A stretch of DNA of 64,000 bases from Alkalimonas mucilaginosa (GCF_036327005.1 NZ_JAUGZK010000003.1:248001-312000); one strand, 5' to 3'; counted from the first letter of the stretch, positions 24,780-33,855 are shown. Numbers and translations: made by a program. The notes: a model not told the origin generated them from the letters alone.

Positions 24780-24790
24780 GATAGCGCCAG

Positions 24791-25285
24791 CTACACAACT
24801 TTAACGCTATGTTCACCAACTAATTCTTGTAAGACGTCTTTGTTTATCTTTGCAAGAAAAGCAAACTCTCTGAAGTTTGTACCTACGTTTGATTTGAAAT
24901 CAATCAGAGTGCCAATAGGGCCAAGATTATAAGGCCTAATTTCAGCTAGAGATGCAAGTGCTAAGTGATCAGGGAAAAAGCCATAGCTATAAAGCGTCAG
25001 TTTTTCTTTGGAAAGAACAAAAACAGGCATAGTTAAAGCTTTGATAGTTAGCAGCCACAGTAAGCATCCTACGCCTGAGAGAAATAAAACTGTAAACGAC
25101 TGTTCGATATTTAAAATAGAGAGTAGGAAATATTCCTTTTCCGCTCCCCAACGATTGCCTCGAGCATCTATATAAAAAGCAAAAGCATAGACGCCTAAAG
25201 GAACCGCAGGAACCAGCCAAATATGCAGGAAAATAGATTTAAAGAGAGAGATCTTTTCTGTTTTTCCATTTCGCCAGATTTTCAC
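24791..25285 (-). CDS. Small membrane protein of unknown function
   Basis: The 164-residue product has two hydrophobic helices (about 16-38, and 66-92 spanning the GVGCLLWLL segment) and then a soluble region of about 70 residues. The soluble part begins with VLSKEKLTLYSYGFFPDHLALASLAEIRPYN, a pattern of strands resembling PH-like domains of membrane proteins (inference). The start is a GTG at 25285 with AAGGAAG just upstream, 17 bp after the attC-like site at 25302. Base composition is more AT-rich than the core genes around the array. Confidence 0.7.
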   Translation of the reverse strand: MKIWRNGKTEKISLFKSIFLHIWLVPAVPLGVYAFAFYIDARGNRWGAEKEYFLLSILNIEQSFTVLFLSGVGCLLWLLTIKALTMPVFVLSKEKLTLYSYGFFPDHLALASLAEIRPYNLGPIGTLIDFKSNVGTNFREFAFLAKINKDVLQELVGEHSVKVV

Positions 25286-25301
25286 AAATCTTCCTTAAGT
25301 T

Positions 25302-25373
25302 GTATAGCACCTTGCTCACCAGAAAATCGGGAGCTTAGCGAGTAATTTTCCCGCATGCAGTAATTTGTTATTC
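25302..25373 (-). repeat. attC-like site
   Basis: On the minus strand GAATAAC (25373-25367) contains the TAA stop of the preceding gene. A degenerate second core GCTATAC lies at 25308-25302, and the next gene begins 17 bp later. Arms align with interruptions, so it is weaker than the site at 24723. Confidence 0.6.
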
Positions 25374-25928
25374 ATTTTTGCTGGATAGCTCTGGAAACTC
25401 TGCTGCAGCTACCAAAGCTGTAAACTCGTGCCTGAACTCATAGTCGCCCACATAGGCCTGGGCAATCGCACCCAACCACCTAATCTTGAATTGCATAGAC
25501 TTGCCGATCCGCTCAAACCTGATCCGGTGTTTGCCGACCGCATCATGGCCAAGCAGGTAGATATGAAATGCAAGGTCATCCCAGTCCTTTATGGTTTCGG
25601 GGTTCGGATCAACTAGTACCTCAAGACCATCCAGCAGCTCCGGTGTGTATTCAGCGACGGTGCATACTCTAAATCCACCATCGTGCCAATAATTGGAAGA
25701 CAGTGTGCATGAGTGATAATTACCCCAGACGATCGGGGCCGCCCAGTCTGATGTATAGTCGACATCCTCATCATCTTCTATATCGCGCTCCGCATAATAA
25801 TCGGCTGATTTAAGATGCAGATCGAACCACACATCTTCACCCACCACTTTCGCCGACCATGAGAACGCTTTAATTGGATGGCCTTCTGGCCAGGGATTGT
25901 CCTTGAAGTAAATTCTGTCAGGTTCCAT
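25368..25928 (-). CDS. Acidic soluble protein of unknown function
   Basis: The 186-residue product has no signal peptide or membrane helix. It is acidic and aromatic-rich, with blocks such as WFDLHLKSADYYAERDIEDD, WGNYHSCTLSSNYW and the closing helix FRHEFTALVAAAEFPEL. I do not recognise the family; proteins of this general look are frequent in integron cassettes. It is the right-most gene of the array. A GTTAGGC core ends 18 bp before its ATG, and its TAA stop is inside the next core. Confidence 0.7.
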   Translation of the reverse strand: MEPDRIYFKDNPWPEGHPIKAFSWSAKVVGEDVWFDLHLKSADYYAERDIEDDEDVDYTSDWAAPIVWGNYHSCTLSSNYWHDGGFRVCTVAEYTPELLDGLEVLVDPNPETIKDWDDLAFHIYLLGHDAVGKHRIRFERIGKSMQFKIRWLGAIAQAYVGDYEFRHEFTALVAAAEFPELSSKNE

Positions 25929-25945
25929 GTGTAAATCCTGTTGAT

Positions 25946-25997
25946 GCCTAACATCTTACTGTTTTATCCAGCACGTTGTTCAGTGATAGCTAAACGC
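25946..25997 (-). repeat. attC-like site at the right end of the array
   Basis: On the minus strand a perfect GTTAGGC core (25952-25946) ends an imperfect inverted repeat (TAGCTATCACTG against CAGTAAGATGTTA) 18 bp before the right-most cassette gene. No cassette gene or integrase precedes it before glgX. Confidence 0.55.
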
Positions 25998-26149
25998 CTG
26001 TTGAACGGGCCGGTTCACTTCATTGTTGGTATCACTGATGCTAATGGAATTTGTTTTTTAAGGGAACAGCTTATTTACAGTTTTTTATGACTTAAGGGGC
26101 TGGCGCAACAAAAGCAGTACTCCACTTGCTGCTGGCAACTAGCGCGTTG

Positions 26150-26197
26150 CCATAACGGCTGCTCTAAAGCAGCAGTGCAGCTTATGCGGTGTTACCC
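26150..26197 (-). repeat. attC-like or terminator hairpin at the glgX stop
   Basis: On the minus strand GGGTAAC (containing the glgX TAA stop) and GTTATGG bound a 48-bp stretch with GCTGC/GCAGC arms. It may be an array-edge recombination site or a glgX 3' hairpin. The 26000-26150 stretch shows no gene. Confidence 0.35.
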
Positions 26198-28255
26198 GGC
26201 CTGGTGCAATTGCCACAACGAGCTACTAAAAGCCGCTTGCTGATAATGGCCCTGTTGTTGGTTGGGAGCTTGCAGCAGGCCTTTGTCGCGGGCAGTATCG
26301 AACAACTGGCACCAGTCCCCTGCTGGCAGTTGGATCGGTTGTTCCTTCTGGCCGGCATTGAACACAAAGAACAAGGTTTCGTCGGTGCGGGTGTTCTGAA
26401 TGCTGAACAAACAGCAGGCCCGCTCCGGATCGTGCCAGTCGTGGCTTTGTTTTAGCTCACCGTCTGGCAAGTACCATTGCACCAGGTGTTTATCACCGTG
26501 CAATTGGTAGCGCTCATCCAGTAAAGACAATTGCTGCAAACAGGGGTAACGCTTACGCAGTGCCATCAGTTGCTGCACAAACTGCAGAAAGTCTTTTTGC
26601 TCCGTATCCAACTGCCAGTTCAGCCAACTAATGTCGTTGTCCTGACAATAGGCGTTGTTGTTGCCCCGCTGGCTATGGCTAAGCTCGTCCCCGCCCAGCC
26701 AGTGGATCATGCCCTGACTTAGCAGCAAGGTCGCTACCAGATTACGTTTGTGCTGGTAGCGTGCCGCTACCACCGCAGGATCCCGGCTCGGGCCTTCCAC
26801 ACCATGGTTGCAGCTGAGGTTATGACCATGACCGTCGCGGTTTTCTTCGCCATTCAGCCAATTGTGTTTTTGCTGGTAACTCACCAGATCCTGCAGGGTA
26901 AAACCATCGTGGTAACACAGATAATTCACGCTGCAGCTAGCCGGCATGCGGTGTTTTTGAAAAATATCGCGTGAACCAAGCAGCCGGGTAGTAAATTCAG
27001 CCAGGCTGCCTTTATCCCCGCGCCAAAAAGAACGGAAGCTGTCGCGGCATTTGTCATTCAACTCGGCCCAGTTGGCTGGAAACTGGCCTAAGTGATAGCC
27101 AAAAGGTCCAACATCCCAGGGCTCTGCAATTAGTTTGGCTTCACTAAGCACCGGATCCTGAGCAATGATTTGGAAAAAAGCAGCGTACGGGTTAAAGCGT
27201 TTGTGCTCACGTCCAAGGGTGACCGCCAAGTCAAAGCGAAAACCATCCACCTGCATTTCAGTAAGCCAGTACCGCAGAGCATCCATCACCAGCTTTTGTG
27301 TGACCGGGTGTGCCACATTCAGTGTGTTACCACAGCCGGTGAAATTGCAGTAACTCTGGTAGTCGGTAATATCTGCATGATTATGGAACAGGTAATACTG
27401 CCGGTTGGCCAGGCCTCGAAAGCTTAGCGCAGGCCCATCCTCCCCGGCTTCGGCACTGTGGTTAAACACCACATCCAGCAGAACCTCTATGCCATGCTGA
27501 TGGAAAGTCCCCACCATGGTTTTAAATTCCAGCACAGCATCTTCCGACTGATAACGTGGATCCGGTGCAAAAAAATTCACCGGATTGTAGCCCCAGTAGT
27601 TGCTCAGTTGCATCTGCTCCAACCGGGGTTCACTCATAAAGCTGGCCACCGGCAGTAACTGGATGCTGGTGACACCAAGCGTCTTTAAGTGATTGATAAT
27701 AGAAGGATGGCATAAGCCAAGATAGGTTCCGCGTAACTTTTCAGGCACCTCGGGGTGCTGCATGGTCATGCCTTTGACATGGGCTTCATAAATAATGCTT
27801 TGCTCAGCCGGTATCTGAGGCTTGGTTATGCCTTGCCAGTCAAACGGGCAGCTACTAAGGACTCCCTTGCTGATAAACAGGGGGCTCTTTTCCTGGTACA
27901 AGTGGGCCTGGAAACGCTGAGGCCGGTTTAACTGCTTGCAATAAGGATCAATCAGCAACCGGCTTGCATCAAAGCACAAACCTTGCTGCGGATTATTCTC
28001 GCCATCGACCGACAGCGCATACAAAGTGTTGTTGGCAATGCCATCGACCTGCAGGTGCCAGACTTCACCGGTACGCCCTGCAAATGGCAGTTCTGCAATA
28101 AGCTCCTCGGTATCCGGCTGAAACAGGCACAAACTAACCAGCTGCGCATCCGGTGCATAGACGGCAAAATTCCACAACTGCGGCCCAGTCTGGCTTGGGC
28201 CAAGCGGCTTTGCCTGGCCAACCGAGGTTTTTAACAGCGGTACCTGTAAGCCCAT
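26192..28255 (-). CDS. glgX: Glycogen debranching enzyme GlgX
   Basis: GlgX hydrolyses alpha-1,6 branches of phosphorylase-trimmed glycogen, releasing maltotetraose-type chains. The 687-residue protein has an N-terminal CBM48-type domain (GPQLWNFAVYAPDA), then the GH13 barrel: LLDVVFNHSAE, DGFRFDLAVTLGRE with the nucleophile Asp, AEPWDVGPFG with the acid Glu, and LCYHDGFTL. The start at 28255 (MGLQV) is chosen because AGGAAC precedes it and it sits two bases after the glgB stop. It is the last gene of malQ-glgB-glgX. Confidence 0.93.
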   Translation of the reverse strand: MGLQVPLLKTSVGQAKPLGPSQTGPQLWNFAVYAPDAQLVSLCLFQPDTEELIAELPFAGRTGEVWHLQVDGIANNTLYALSVDGENNPQQGLCFDASRLLIDPYCKQLNRPQRFQAHLYQEKSPLFISKGVLSSCPFDWQGITKPQIPAEQSIIYEAHVKGMTMQHPEVPEKLRGTYLGLCHPSIINHLKTLGVTSIQLLPVASFMSEPRLEQMQLSNYWGYNPVNFFAPDPRYQSEDAVLEFKTMVGTFHQHGIEVLLDVVFNHSAEAGEDGPALSFRGLANRQYYLFHNHADITDYQSYCNFTGCGNTLNVAHPVTQKLVMDALRYWLTEMQVDGFRFDLAVTLGREHKRFNPYAAFFQIIAQDPVLSEAKLIAEPWDVGPFGYHLGQFPANWAELNDKCRDSFRSFWRGDKGSLAEFTTRLLGSRDIFQKHRMPASCSVNYLCYHDGFTLQDLVSYQQKHNWLNGEENRDGHGHNLSCNHGVEGPSRDPAVVAARYQHKRNLVATLLLSQGMIHWLGGDELSHSQRGNNNAYCQDNDISWLNWQLDTEQKDFLQFVQQLMALRKRYPCLQQLSLLDERYQLHGDKHLVQWYLPDGELKQSHDWHDPERACCLFSIQNTRTDETLFFVFNAGQKEQPIQLPAGDWCQLFDTARDKGLLQAPNQQQGHYQQAAFSSSLWQLHQAG

Positions 28256-28257
28256 GT

Positions 28258-30447
28258 TCAGTTCCTGCACCGGATATACAAGGTAGACAATGGAGGCAAA
28301 TCCAAGCTCAGACTGGCTGGCTGATTCTGATGCGGCAGGTTTTCAGCCAGCAGCGCAGCCCCAACATGGTAATTGCTGCCCCAGTAGTAGCTGCTGTCGG
28401 TATTGAGGATCACTTCATAGTCTCCAGCGGCAGCTACACCTAACCGATATTGGTTACGCGGTACCGGCGTAAAGTTACTGACCACGTAAATACGGGCCGC
28501 TGATGCATCCTGCCGGTAAAAGCTTAGCACTGAATGCGCTGCATCGTCGTGATCAAGCCAACCAAACCCCTGCTGCTCATAATCCAATTGATACAGTGGC
28601 GGACAACGCCGGTAACTCAGGTTCAAATCACGAAACAGCTGTTGAACACCACGGTGCTTGTCGTAATCAAGCAGGTGCCAATCCAGGCTGCGCTGATGGC
28701 TCCACTCTGCCGCCTGCGCAAACTCCATGCCCATAAAATGCAACTTTTTGCCCGGGTGTGCAAACATATAAGCAATGTAGGCTCGCAGGTTAGCCGCTTG
28801 CTGCCACTCATCGCCAGGCATTTTATGCAGCAAGCTGCCTTTGCCATGCACCACTTCATCGTGCGACAACGACAGCACAAAGTTTTCGTTGTAGTGATAC
28901 ACCATGGCAAAGGTCAGATCGTTATGGTGAAACTTACGATACGCCGGATCTTTGCTGATGTAACGCAGGCTGTCGTTCATCCAGCCCATGTTCCATTTAA
29001 AACCAAAACCAAGGCCGCCCTGGTCAACCGGCTTGGACACACCAGCAAAGGAAGTCGACTCTTCGGCAATGGTGATGGCCTTCGGGAAATGCCGGTAAAC
29101 CTCGGTATTCAGCCATTGCAACAAACTGATGGCTTCGTAGTTGTGATTGCCCCCATCCACGTTGGGCACCCACTCTCCGGCCTTACGCGAGTAGTCCCAG
29201 TACAGCATGGAAGCCACAGCATCAACCCGCAAACCATCAATATGAAAATGCTCCAGCCAATACAGCGCACTGGCCACCAGAAAGTGCCGGACAGTGTCTT
29301 TGCCAAAATCATAAATGCAGGAATTCCAGTCCGGGTGCCAGCCCCGGCGTGGATCTTCATACTCATACAATGCTGTACCATCAAACCGGGCCAGGCCGTG
29401 GCCATCGTCCGGAAAGTGTGCCGGTACCCAGTCCAAAATAACCCCAATACCAGCCTGATGGCAGGCATCGACCAGTGCTTTAAAATCATCCGGGCTGCCA
29501 AAACGTGAGCTGGGTGCAAATAAACCAAGCGGTTGGTAGCCCCAGGAGCCATCAAAAGGATGCTCCATCACCGGCAACAACTCAATATGGGTATAACCCA
29601 TATCCAGTAGATAAGGGATTAACTGCTCTTTCAGTTCCAGGTAACTTAACGGTTCGTTGTTCTCTTTGCGTCGCCAGGAACCTAAGTGCAGCTCGTACAC
29701 ACTCATCGCCGAACGGTACATCAGCTCGGCCTCACGTTGTTGCCAGGCCTGATCCTGCCACTGATAGCGACTGTGATCGTATACCTGAGAAGCGTGCGAT
29801 GGGTATTGGTCGGCCAGAAAACCGACCGGATCTGCCTTGTGCGGCAGCAAATGTCCCTGACTGTCTTTGATTTCAAATTTATAGCGAACACCAGCCGCAC
29901 TATCCGGCATCACTAACACCCAGTGCCCGCAGTCGGTTTTTTGCATCGGGTGGCAACGGCCATCCCAATCATTCATATCTCCAATCAGGCTGACACTGCT
30001 GGCATTGGGGGCATACACAGCAAAACGGGTTGCGTGGAGCTGGTGTTTTCCAACATCCAGTTGTATCAGTTGTGCCCCCAACTGCCGGTACAGGTTTTGC
30101 GGCTGGCTATGAACAAAATGTACCGCATGGTAGGCCTCGTCCTGAAACTGGTACGGATCGATGCAGCGGTACTGATGCTTGCCCCGAGTGACCAGCAACT
30201 GATAAGGCGTCGTTTTTCGTTTACGGGGCAATCGTAGTGTGAAAACACCCGCCACCGCAGGATCCGGCCGGCACACGCCAAGGGATTTTCCCGTGGTTAA
30301 ATCCAGCACCTCGACCTGCTCTGCTTTCGGCAGAAAACAACGAACCAACCAGCCCTTTTGCTCCCCATTCACCAGATTGGGCTGCCAGCCCAGCAAAGAA
30401 AATGGTTGTGCACAGCTTACTGCTGCCAAGTCTTGCACTTGAGTCAT
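28258..30447 (-). CDS. glgB: 1,4-alpha-glucan branching enzyme GlgB
   Basis: GlgB cuts alpha-1,4 chains and re-attaches them as alpha-1,6 branches. The 729-residue length is typical of enzymes with both N-terminal domains. Motifs are YELHLGSWRR, ELLPVMEHPFDGSWGYQ, DGLRVDAVASMLYWDYSRK with the nucleophile Asp, IAEESTSFAGVSKP with the Glu, and SHDEVVHGKGSL. AGGA precedes the ATG. It follows malQ by 28 bp and precedes glgX by two bases. Confidence 0.95.
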   Translation of the reverse strand: MTQVQDLAAVSCAQPFSLLGWQPNLVNGEQKGWLVRCFLPKAEQVEVLDLTTGKSLGVCRPDPAVAGVFTLRLPRKRKTTPYQLLVTRGKHQYRCIDPYQFQDEAYHAVHFVHSQPQNLYRQLGAQLIQLDVGKHQLHATRFAVYAPNASSVSLIGDMNDWDGRCHPMQKTDCGHWVLVMPDSAAGVRYKFEIKDSQGHLLPHKADPVGFLADQYPSHASQVYDHSRYQWQDQAWQQREAELMYRSAMSVYELHLGSWRRKENNEPLSYLELKEQLIPYLLDMGYTHIELLPVMEHPFDGSWGYQPLGLFAPSSRFGSPDDFKALVDACHQAGIGVILDWVPAHFPDDGHGLARFDGTALYEYEDPRRGWHPDWNSCIYDFGKDTVRHFLVASALYWLEHFHIDGLRVDAVASMLYWDYSRKAGEWVPNVDGGNHNYEAISLLQWLNTEVYRHFPKAITIAEESTSFAGVSKPVDQGGLGFGFKWNMGWMNDSLRYISKDPAYRKFHHNDLTFAMVYHYNENFVLSLSHDEVVHGKGSLLHKMPGDEWQQAANLRAYIAYMFAHPGKKLHFMGMEFAQAAEWSHQRSLDWHLLDYDKHRGVQQLFRDLNLSYRRCPPLYQLDYEQQGFGWLDHDDAAHSVLSFYRQDASAARIYVVSNFTPVPRNQYRLGVAAAGDYEVILNTDSSYYWGSNYHVGAALLAENLPHQNQPASLSLDLPPLSTLYIRCRN

Positions 30448-30475
30448 CCTGCTTCCTTTTGCGTTATTCCTGTGG

Positions 30476-32668
30476 TTACCGGTACAGCCAATCGCAACGG
30501 GCCTGGCTAAGTTGCTGCATTAAAGCCAGCTGTTCTGGTTGCTGGCTTAACTGCTCGATTGTCTGACTAAGCTTGCGTCGCCAGTTCGGGTACTCATCAC
30601 TGGTGCCTGGCACATTGACCGGTTGCGTCATATGCATCCAGTCTTCCAGTTGTAAAGACACCAACTGACTGTGTCCCTTCGCCAGATGCAACTGCAAGGC
30701 GTGGGCCAACACCGGCTCCATTCCAACCTGATCCACCTGCCTTGGATAGTCCTGCGGTAAAGCGCCATGGCCATGCAACGAATCCAGAATGCGCTGTTTA
30801 TTGCGATGGCGCTGCTCAAACAATTGCTGCAACTGGGCTGCATCCGGATAAAGGCCTAACTGCTCGCCCAGCTTTAAATCATCGCAATGCCAAAAGCCGA
30901 TTAAAGTCGGCAAATCATGCGTGCAAAGAGTAGCCATGGCCTGTAAAGGGTAATGCGCCGGTGAAATAAAACCGCCATCGGCGGCCTGTTCAAAGAAAAA
31001 CACCCGGTACGAATAAACGCCATGCTGCTGCAATAAGTCGCGAATACCATCTGGCACTGTACCAAGATCCTCACCAATCACCACCACCTGGTTGCGCTGA
31101 CTCTCCAACGCCAGTATGCCCAGCAAGTCCATAATGGGGTAATACAAATAGGCACCGCCTCTGGCATCAGCCGCGCTCTTGGGCACCCACCACAACCGCA
31201 GCAATGCCATCACATGATCAATGCGCAGTGCACCAGCATGTTGCATATTGCTGCGAAACAGATCAATCAGCGGCTGATAGCCCTGCTGAAACAATGACAG
31301 CGGCGACATCGGAGGTAAGCCCCAGTTTTGCCCTTGCGGTCCCAGCGGATCCGGCGGTGCACCAACGCTGGCATCGCGACAGTACAAAGCCGGATTAGCC
31401 CAAATTTCCATGGATGCTTCACTAACGCCTACCGCCAGATCACGATAGAGCCCCAGCAGCATGCCAGATGCTGTGGCCAATTGCTGCGCCGCAGCCAGTT
31501 GCTGTTCGGCACAAAACTGCAGGTAGCAGTAAAAGTCCAGATCAGCAGCATGGCTTTTGCTAAAGGCTTTTACGGTTGCAGAATCCGCAGCCTTGTACTT
31601 CTGCGGCCAGTTTGGCCAGCCCCAGTAACTGCTATCCATCGCATACAGGTGTGCATGCAAAGCATCGTACAAGGCCTGTTGCTGCAAGCTATCCCCACCA
31701 GCCTGCTTAAAGTTGGTAAAAGCAGCCTGCTGCTTCGCCGTAGCATGCTGCACAAACCATTGATACAAAGCACGCAGTGCAGGCAACTTTAACTGCATCA
31801 CGCCAGTGTAATCCACCCAGTCCAGGCTACGCTGCAGCGCCAGTTGCTCCTGAAAAGCTGCTGACTTGACCCATTGCTGGCATTCGGTTGATTCCGTAAA
31901 ACCAGGTATGGCGGTCACATCAAGGTAGATACAGTTCAGCCAACGCCTGGACGAAGGACTGTACGGACTGGCATGTTCCGGCATGGCCGGGTACAGAGCA
32001 TGGATGGGGTTCAAACCAACGAAATCAGCACCCTGGCCTGCAAGTAACCGAATCAGTTGCTGCAAATCGCCAAAATCGCCAATGCCCCAGTTACGCTCTG
32101 AACGCAGGCCGTACAACTGCACACTGACGCCCCACTGTTTTTTTTCTGCAAATACCGCTGGCTGATAACAATGAGGCGGAGTGACGATCAAAGACTGCTC
32201 GCACTTCAGTGCAGCCGGGCTGGTCACCCGCAAGCGGTGATAACCAGGCTTGAGGTGAGGTACAATCGCATGCTGGTAAAGCTGGTACTCGTGCTCATCC
32301 TGCTGATACACCTGCAACAGCTCACCATCTACCGGGGTTAGCGTAAAGCGATGCTGCTTCCCATCTTCAGTGATCAGGTTCAGTTTCAGAGGCTCGTTTG
32401 CCAGCGCCAGGGGTACGCGAAGCTCCAGATGCAACGGTTGATCTTGCTGCTGCACCGACACCGGCAATAGCAATTGTTGCCATAACGCCTGCTCCTGTTG
32501 CTGCAGACTAGCAGCCAGCCCCGCCTCATCACGGGTGTCAAAACCCTGCGCAGCCAGCAAGGCTAACAAGCTTTGTTCACTCACCTGCTGTGGCTGACCG
32601 TAAGCATCGGTGTAACTGGCTTCAATACCAGCAAACTGCAAAGCCTGTTGCATAAGCACTGTATTCAT
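30476..32668 (-). CDS. malQ: 4-alpha-glucanotransferase (amylomaltase) MalQ
   Basis: MalQ disproportionates maltodextrins, transferring glucan chains and releasing glucose. The 730-residue GH77 enzyme shows GVSVQLYGLRSERNWGIGDFGDL near 185-208, ASPYSPSSRRWLN near 235, ALRIDHVMALLRLWWVP with the nucleophile Asp, and VVIGEDLGTVP with the acid Glu. The N-terminal 140 residues form the extra domain of E. coli-type MalQ. It is first in the operon with glgB and glgX and diverges from gap; no glgC, glgA or glgP is in the window. Confidence 0.95.
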   Translation of the reverse strand: MNTVLMQQALQFAGIEASYTDAYGQPQQVSEQSLLALLAAQGFDTRDEAGLAASLQQQEQALWQQLLLPVSVQQQDQPLHLELRVPLALANEPLKLNLITEDGKQHRFTLTPVDGELLQVYQQDEHEYQLYQHAIVPHLKPGYHRLRVTSPAALKCEQSLIVTPPHCYQPAVFAEKKQWGVSVQLYGLRSERNWGIGDFGDLQQLIRLLAGQGADFVGLNPIHALYPAMPEHASPYSPSSRRWLNCIYLDVTAIPGFTESTECQQWVKSAAFQEQLALQRSLDWVDYTGVMQLKLPALRALYQWFVQHATAKQQAAFTNFKQAGGDSLQQQALYDALHAHLYAMDSSYWGWPNWPQKYKAADSATVKAFSKSHAADLDFYCYLQFCAEQQLAAAQQLATASGMLLGLYRDLAVGVSEASMEIWANPALYCRDASVGAPPDPLGPQGQNWGLPPMSPLSLFQQGYQPLIDLFRSNMQHAGALRIDHVMALLRLWWVPKSAADARGGAYLYYPIMDLLGILALESQRNQVVVIGEDLGTVPDGIRDLLQQHGVYSYRVFFFEQAADGGFISPAHYPLQAMATLCTHDLPTLIGFWHCDDLKLGEQLGLYPDAAQLQQLFEQRHRNKQRILDSLHGHGALPQDYPRQVDQVGMEPVLAHALQLHLAKGHSQLVSLQLEDWMHMTQPVNVPGTSDEYPNWRRKLSQTIEQLSQQPEQLALMQQLSQARCDWLYR

Positions 32669-32754
32669 GGCGTCCTTCCTGCTGAGTTTTTATTTGCTAT
32701 GCTGAGATTACCTTGAACCCGGGCGATTTGCGTTATTTAATTACAAGAATTCGT

Positions 32755-32766
32755 ATGCAATTGCAT
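32755..32766. promoter_or_regulatory. 12-bp palindrome ATGCAATTGCAT between malQ and gap
   Basis: A perfect palindrome lies in the 166-bp divergent region, about 87 bp before the malQ start and 69 bp before the gap start. It could be an operator for a transcription factor of sugar metabolism. I cannot name the regulator. Confidence 0.35.
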
Positions 32767-32773
32767 TTATCGC

Positions 32774-32801
32774 TTGAAAATTTCGCCAAACAATGTAATT
32801 T
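32774..32801 (+). promoter_or_regulatory. Possible gap promoter
   Basis: TTGAAA (32774-32779) and TAATTT (32796-32801) are separated by 16 bp, a plausible sigma70 promoter. The -10 element overlaps the HexR-like box, consistent with repression. Confidence 0.4.
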
Positions 32802-32808
32802 TACTACA
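32794..32808. promoter_or_regulatory. HexR-like operator upstream of gap
   Basis: TGTAATTTTACTACA at 32794-32808 matches the recalled HexR consensus of gammaproteobacteria (TGTAAT or TGTAGT half-sites facing ATTACA or ACTACA). HexR responds to 2-keto-3-deoxy-6-phosphogluconate and controls central carbon genes including gap. The site lies 27 bp before the gap start and overlaps the candidate -10. No hexR gene is in the window. Confidence 0.6.
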
Positions 32809-32834
32809 AAATAACGTTTAACCAAGGGGTGCTT

Positions 32835-33839
32835 ATGACCATTCGTGTTGCTATCAACGGCTTTGGCCGTATCGGCCGTAATATTTTACGGGCTTTGTAT
32901 GAAACGAATAAGTCGTACGACATAAAAATTGTCGCAATCAACGATTTGGGCGATGCCGCCATCAATGCGCACTTGCTGAAGTATGACACAGCTCATGGCA
33001 TTTTTCAGGCCCAGGTCGAGCATTCAGACCGTGCCATCTATGTCAATCAGGATGAAATCCTGACGTTAAGCGAGCGTAACCCAGCCAAACTTCCCTGGCA
33101 AGAACTGCAGGTCGATGTGGTGCTGGAGTGTACCGGCCTCTTTACCGATCGCAACAGTGCAGGTGCGCACCTTGAAGCCGGCGCCAAAAAAGTCATTATT
33201 TCAGCACCAGCTAAGAATGTGGATGCAACCATTGTCTATGGTGTAAACCATAACATCATCACTCCGGATATGACCATTATCTCCAACGCTTCGTGCACCA
33301 CCAACTGTTTGGCTCCTATTGCCAAGCCACTAAACGATGCATTGGGCATTGAATCCGGCCTGATGACCACTATCCATGCCTACACCAACGATCAGCGACT
33401 GAGCGATGTTTACCATACCGATGTTCGGCGGGCCCGTGCTGCGGCCATGTCGATGATCCCAACCAAAACCGGTGCAGCTGCCGCTGTTGGTCTGGTGGTG
33501 CCTGAACTGCAAGGTAAGTTCGATGGTCTGGCGGTACGGGTACCAACCCTGAACGTCTCACTGGTCGATTTAACTTTTATTGCCGGTCGTCAAACCTCAG
33601 TGGACGAAGTCAATGACATCATTCGGCAAGCGGCTGCAACCTCACCGCTGAATGAAGCCCTGGCCGTGAACGACTTACCGCTGGTATCGGTAGATTTCAA
33701 TCACAACCCGATGTCATCCATTTTTGATGCCAGCGAAACCCGTGTCAATGGCCGGCTGGTCAAAGTCATGTCCTGGTACGACAACGAATGGGGTTTTAGC
33801 AACCGTATGCTGGACAATACTGTACAGATGATGAAATAA
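32835..33839 (+). CDS. gap: Glyceraldehyde-3-phosphate dehydrogenase, type I
   Basis: The 334-residue protein oxidises glyceraldehyde 3-phosphate with NAD. It shows AINGFGRIGRN at the start, the active-site SNASCTTNCLAP (Cys near 153), HAYTNDQRLSDVYH and the closing WYDNEWGFSNRMLD. MIPTKTGAAAAVGLVVPEL fits GAPDH better than erythrose-4-phosphate dehydrogenase, though that relative is the main alternative. ATG at 32835 follows AAGGGG. The mutarotase gene starts 16 bp after it, forming a glycolytic pair. Confidence 0.92.
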   Translation: MTIRVAINGFGRIGRNILRALYETNKSYDIKIVAINDLGDAAINAHLLKYDTAHGIFQAQVEHSDRAIYVNQDEILTLSERNPAKLPWQELQVDVVLECTGLFTDRNSAGAHLEAGAKKVIISAPAKNVDATIVYGVNHNIITPDMTIISNASCTTNCLAPIAKPLNDALGIESGLMTTIHAYTNDQRLSDVYHTDVRRARAAAMSMIPTKTGAAAAVGLVVPELQGKFDGLAVRVPTLNVSLVDLTFIAGRQTSVDEVNDIIRQAAATSPLNEALAVNDLPLVSVDFNHNPMSSIFDASETRVNGRLVKVMSWYDNEWGFSNRMLDNTVQMMK

Positions 33840-33855
33840 CAGGCCGCGCCGCCCT

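Larger units (their letters stand above)
21036..25997. mobile_element. Integrase-less array of integron-type gene cassettes (CALIN)
   Basis: Between gnd and glgX lie nine small gene units, seven on the minus strand in a row, with 50-75 bp imperfect inverted repeats between neighbours. Each repeat is bounded by 7-bp core-like sites: RYYYAAC-like on one side and GTTRRRY-like on the other, for example GCATAAC/GTTATGC and GTTAGGC. At two junctions (24385 and 25368) the gene's TAA stop is inside the first core site, and the next gene starts 7-43 bp after the second in most cases. This matches the organisation of attC-bounded cassettes. No integrase or attI is present, so the term CALIN applies. 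Left limit is uncertain. Confidence 0.75.

Noticed and set aside
25998..26149. Search for an integron integrase or attI next to the array
   Set aside because: The space to glgX is only about 150 bp with no gene. gnd borders the other side. No integrase is in the window.
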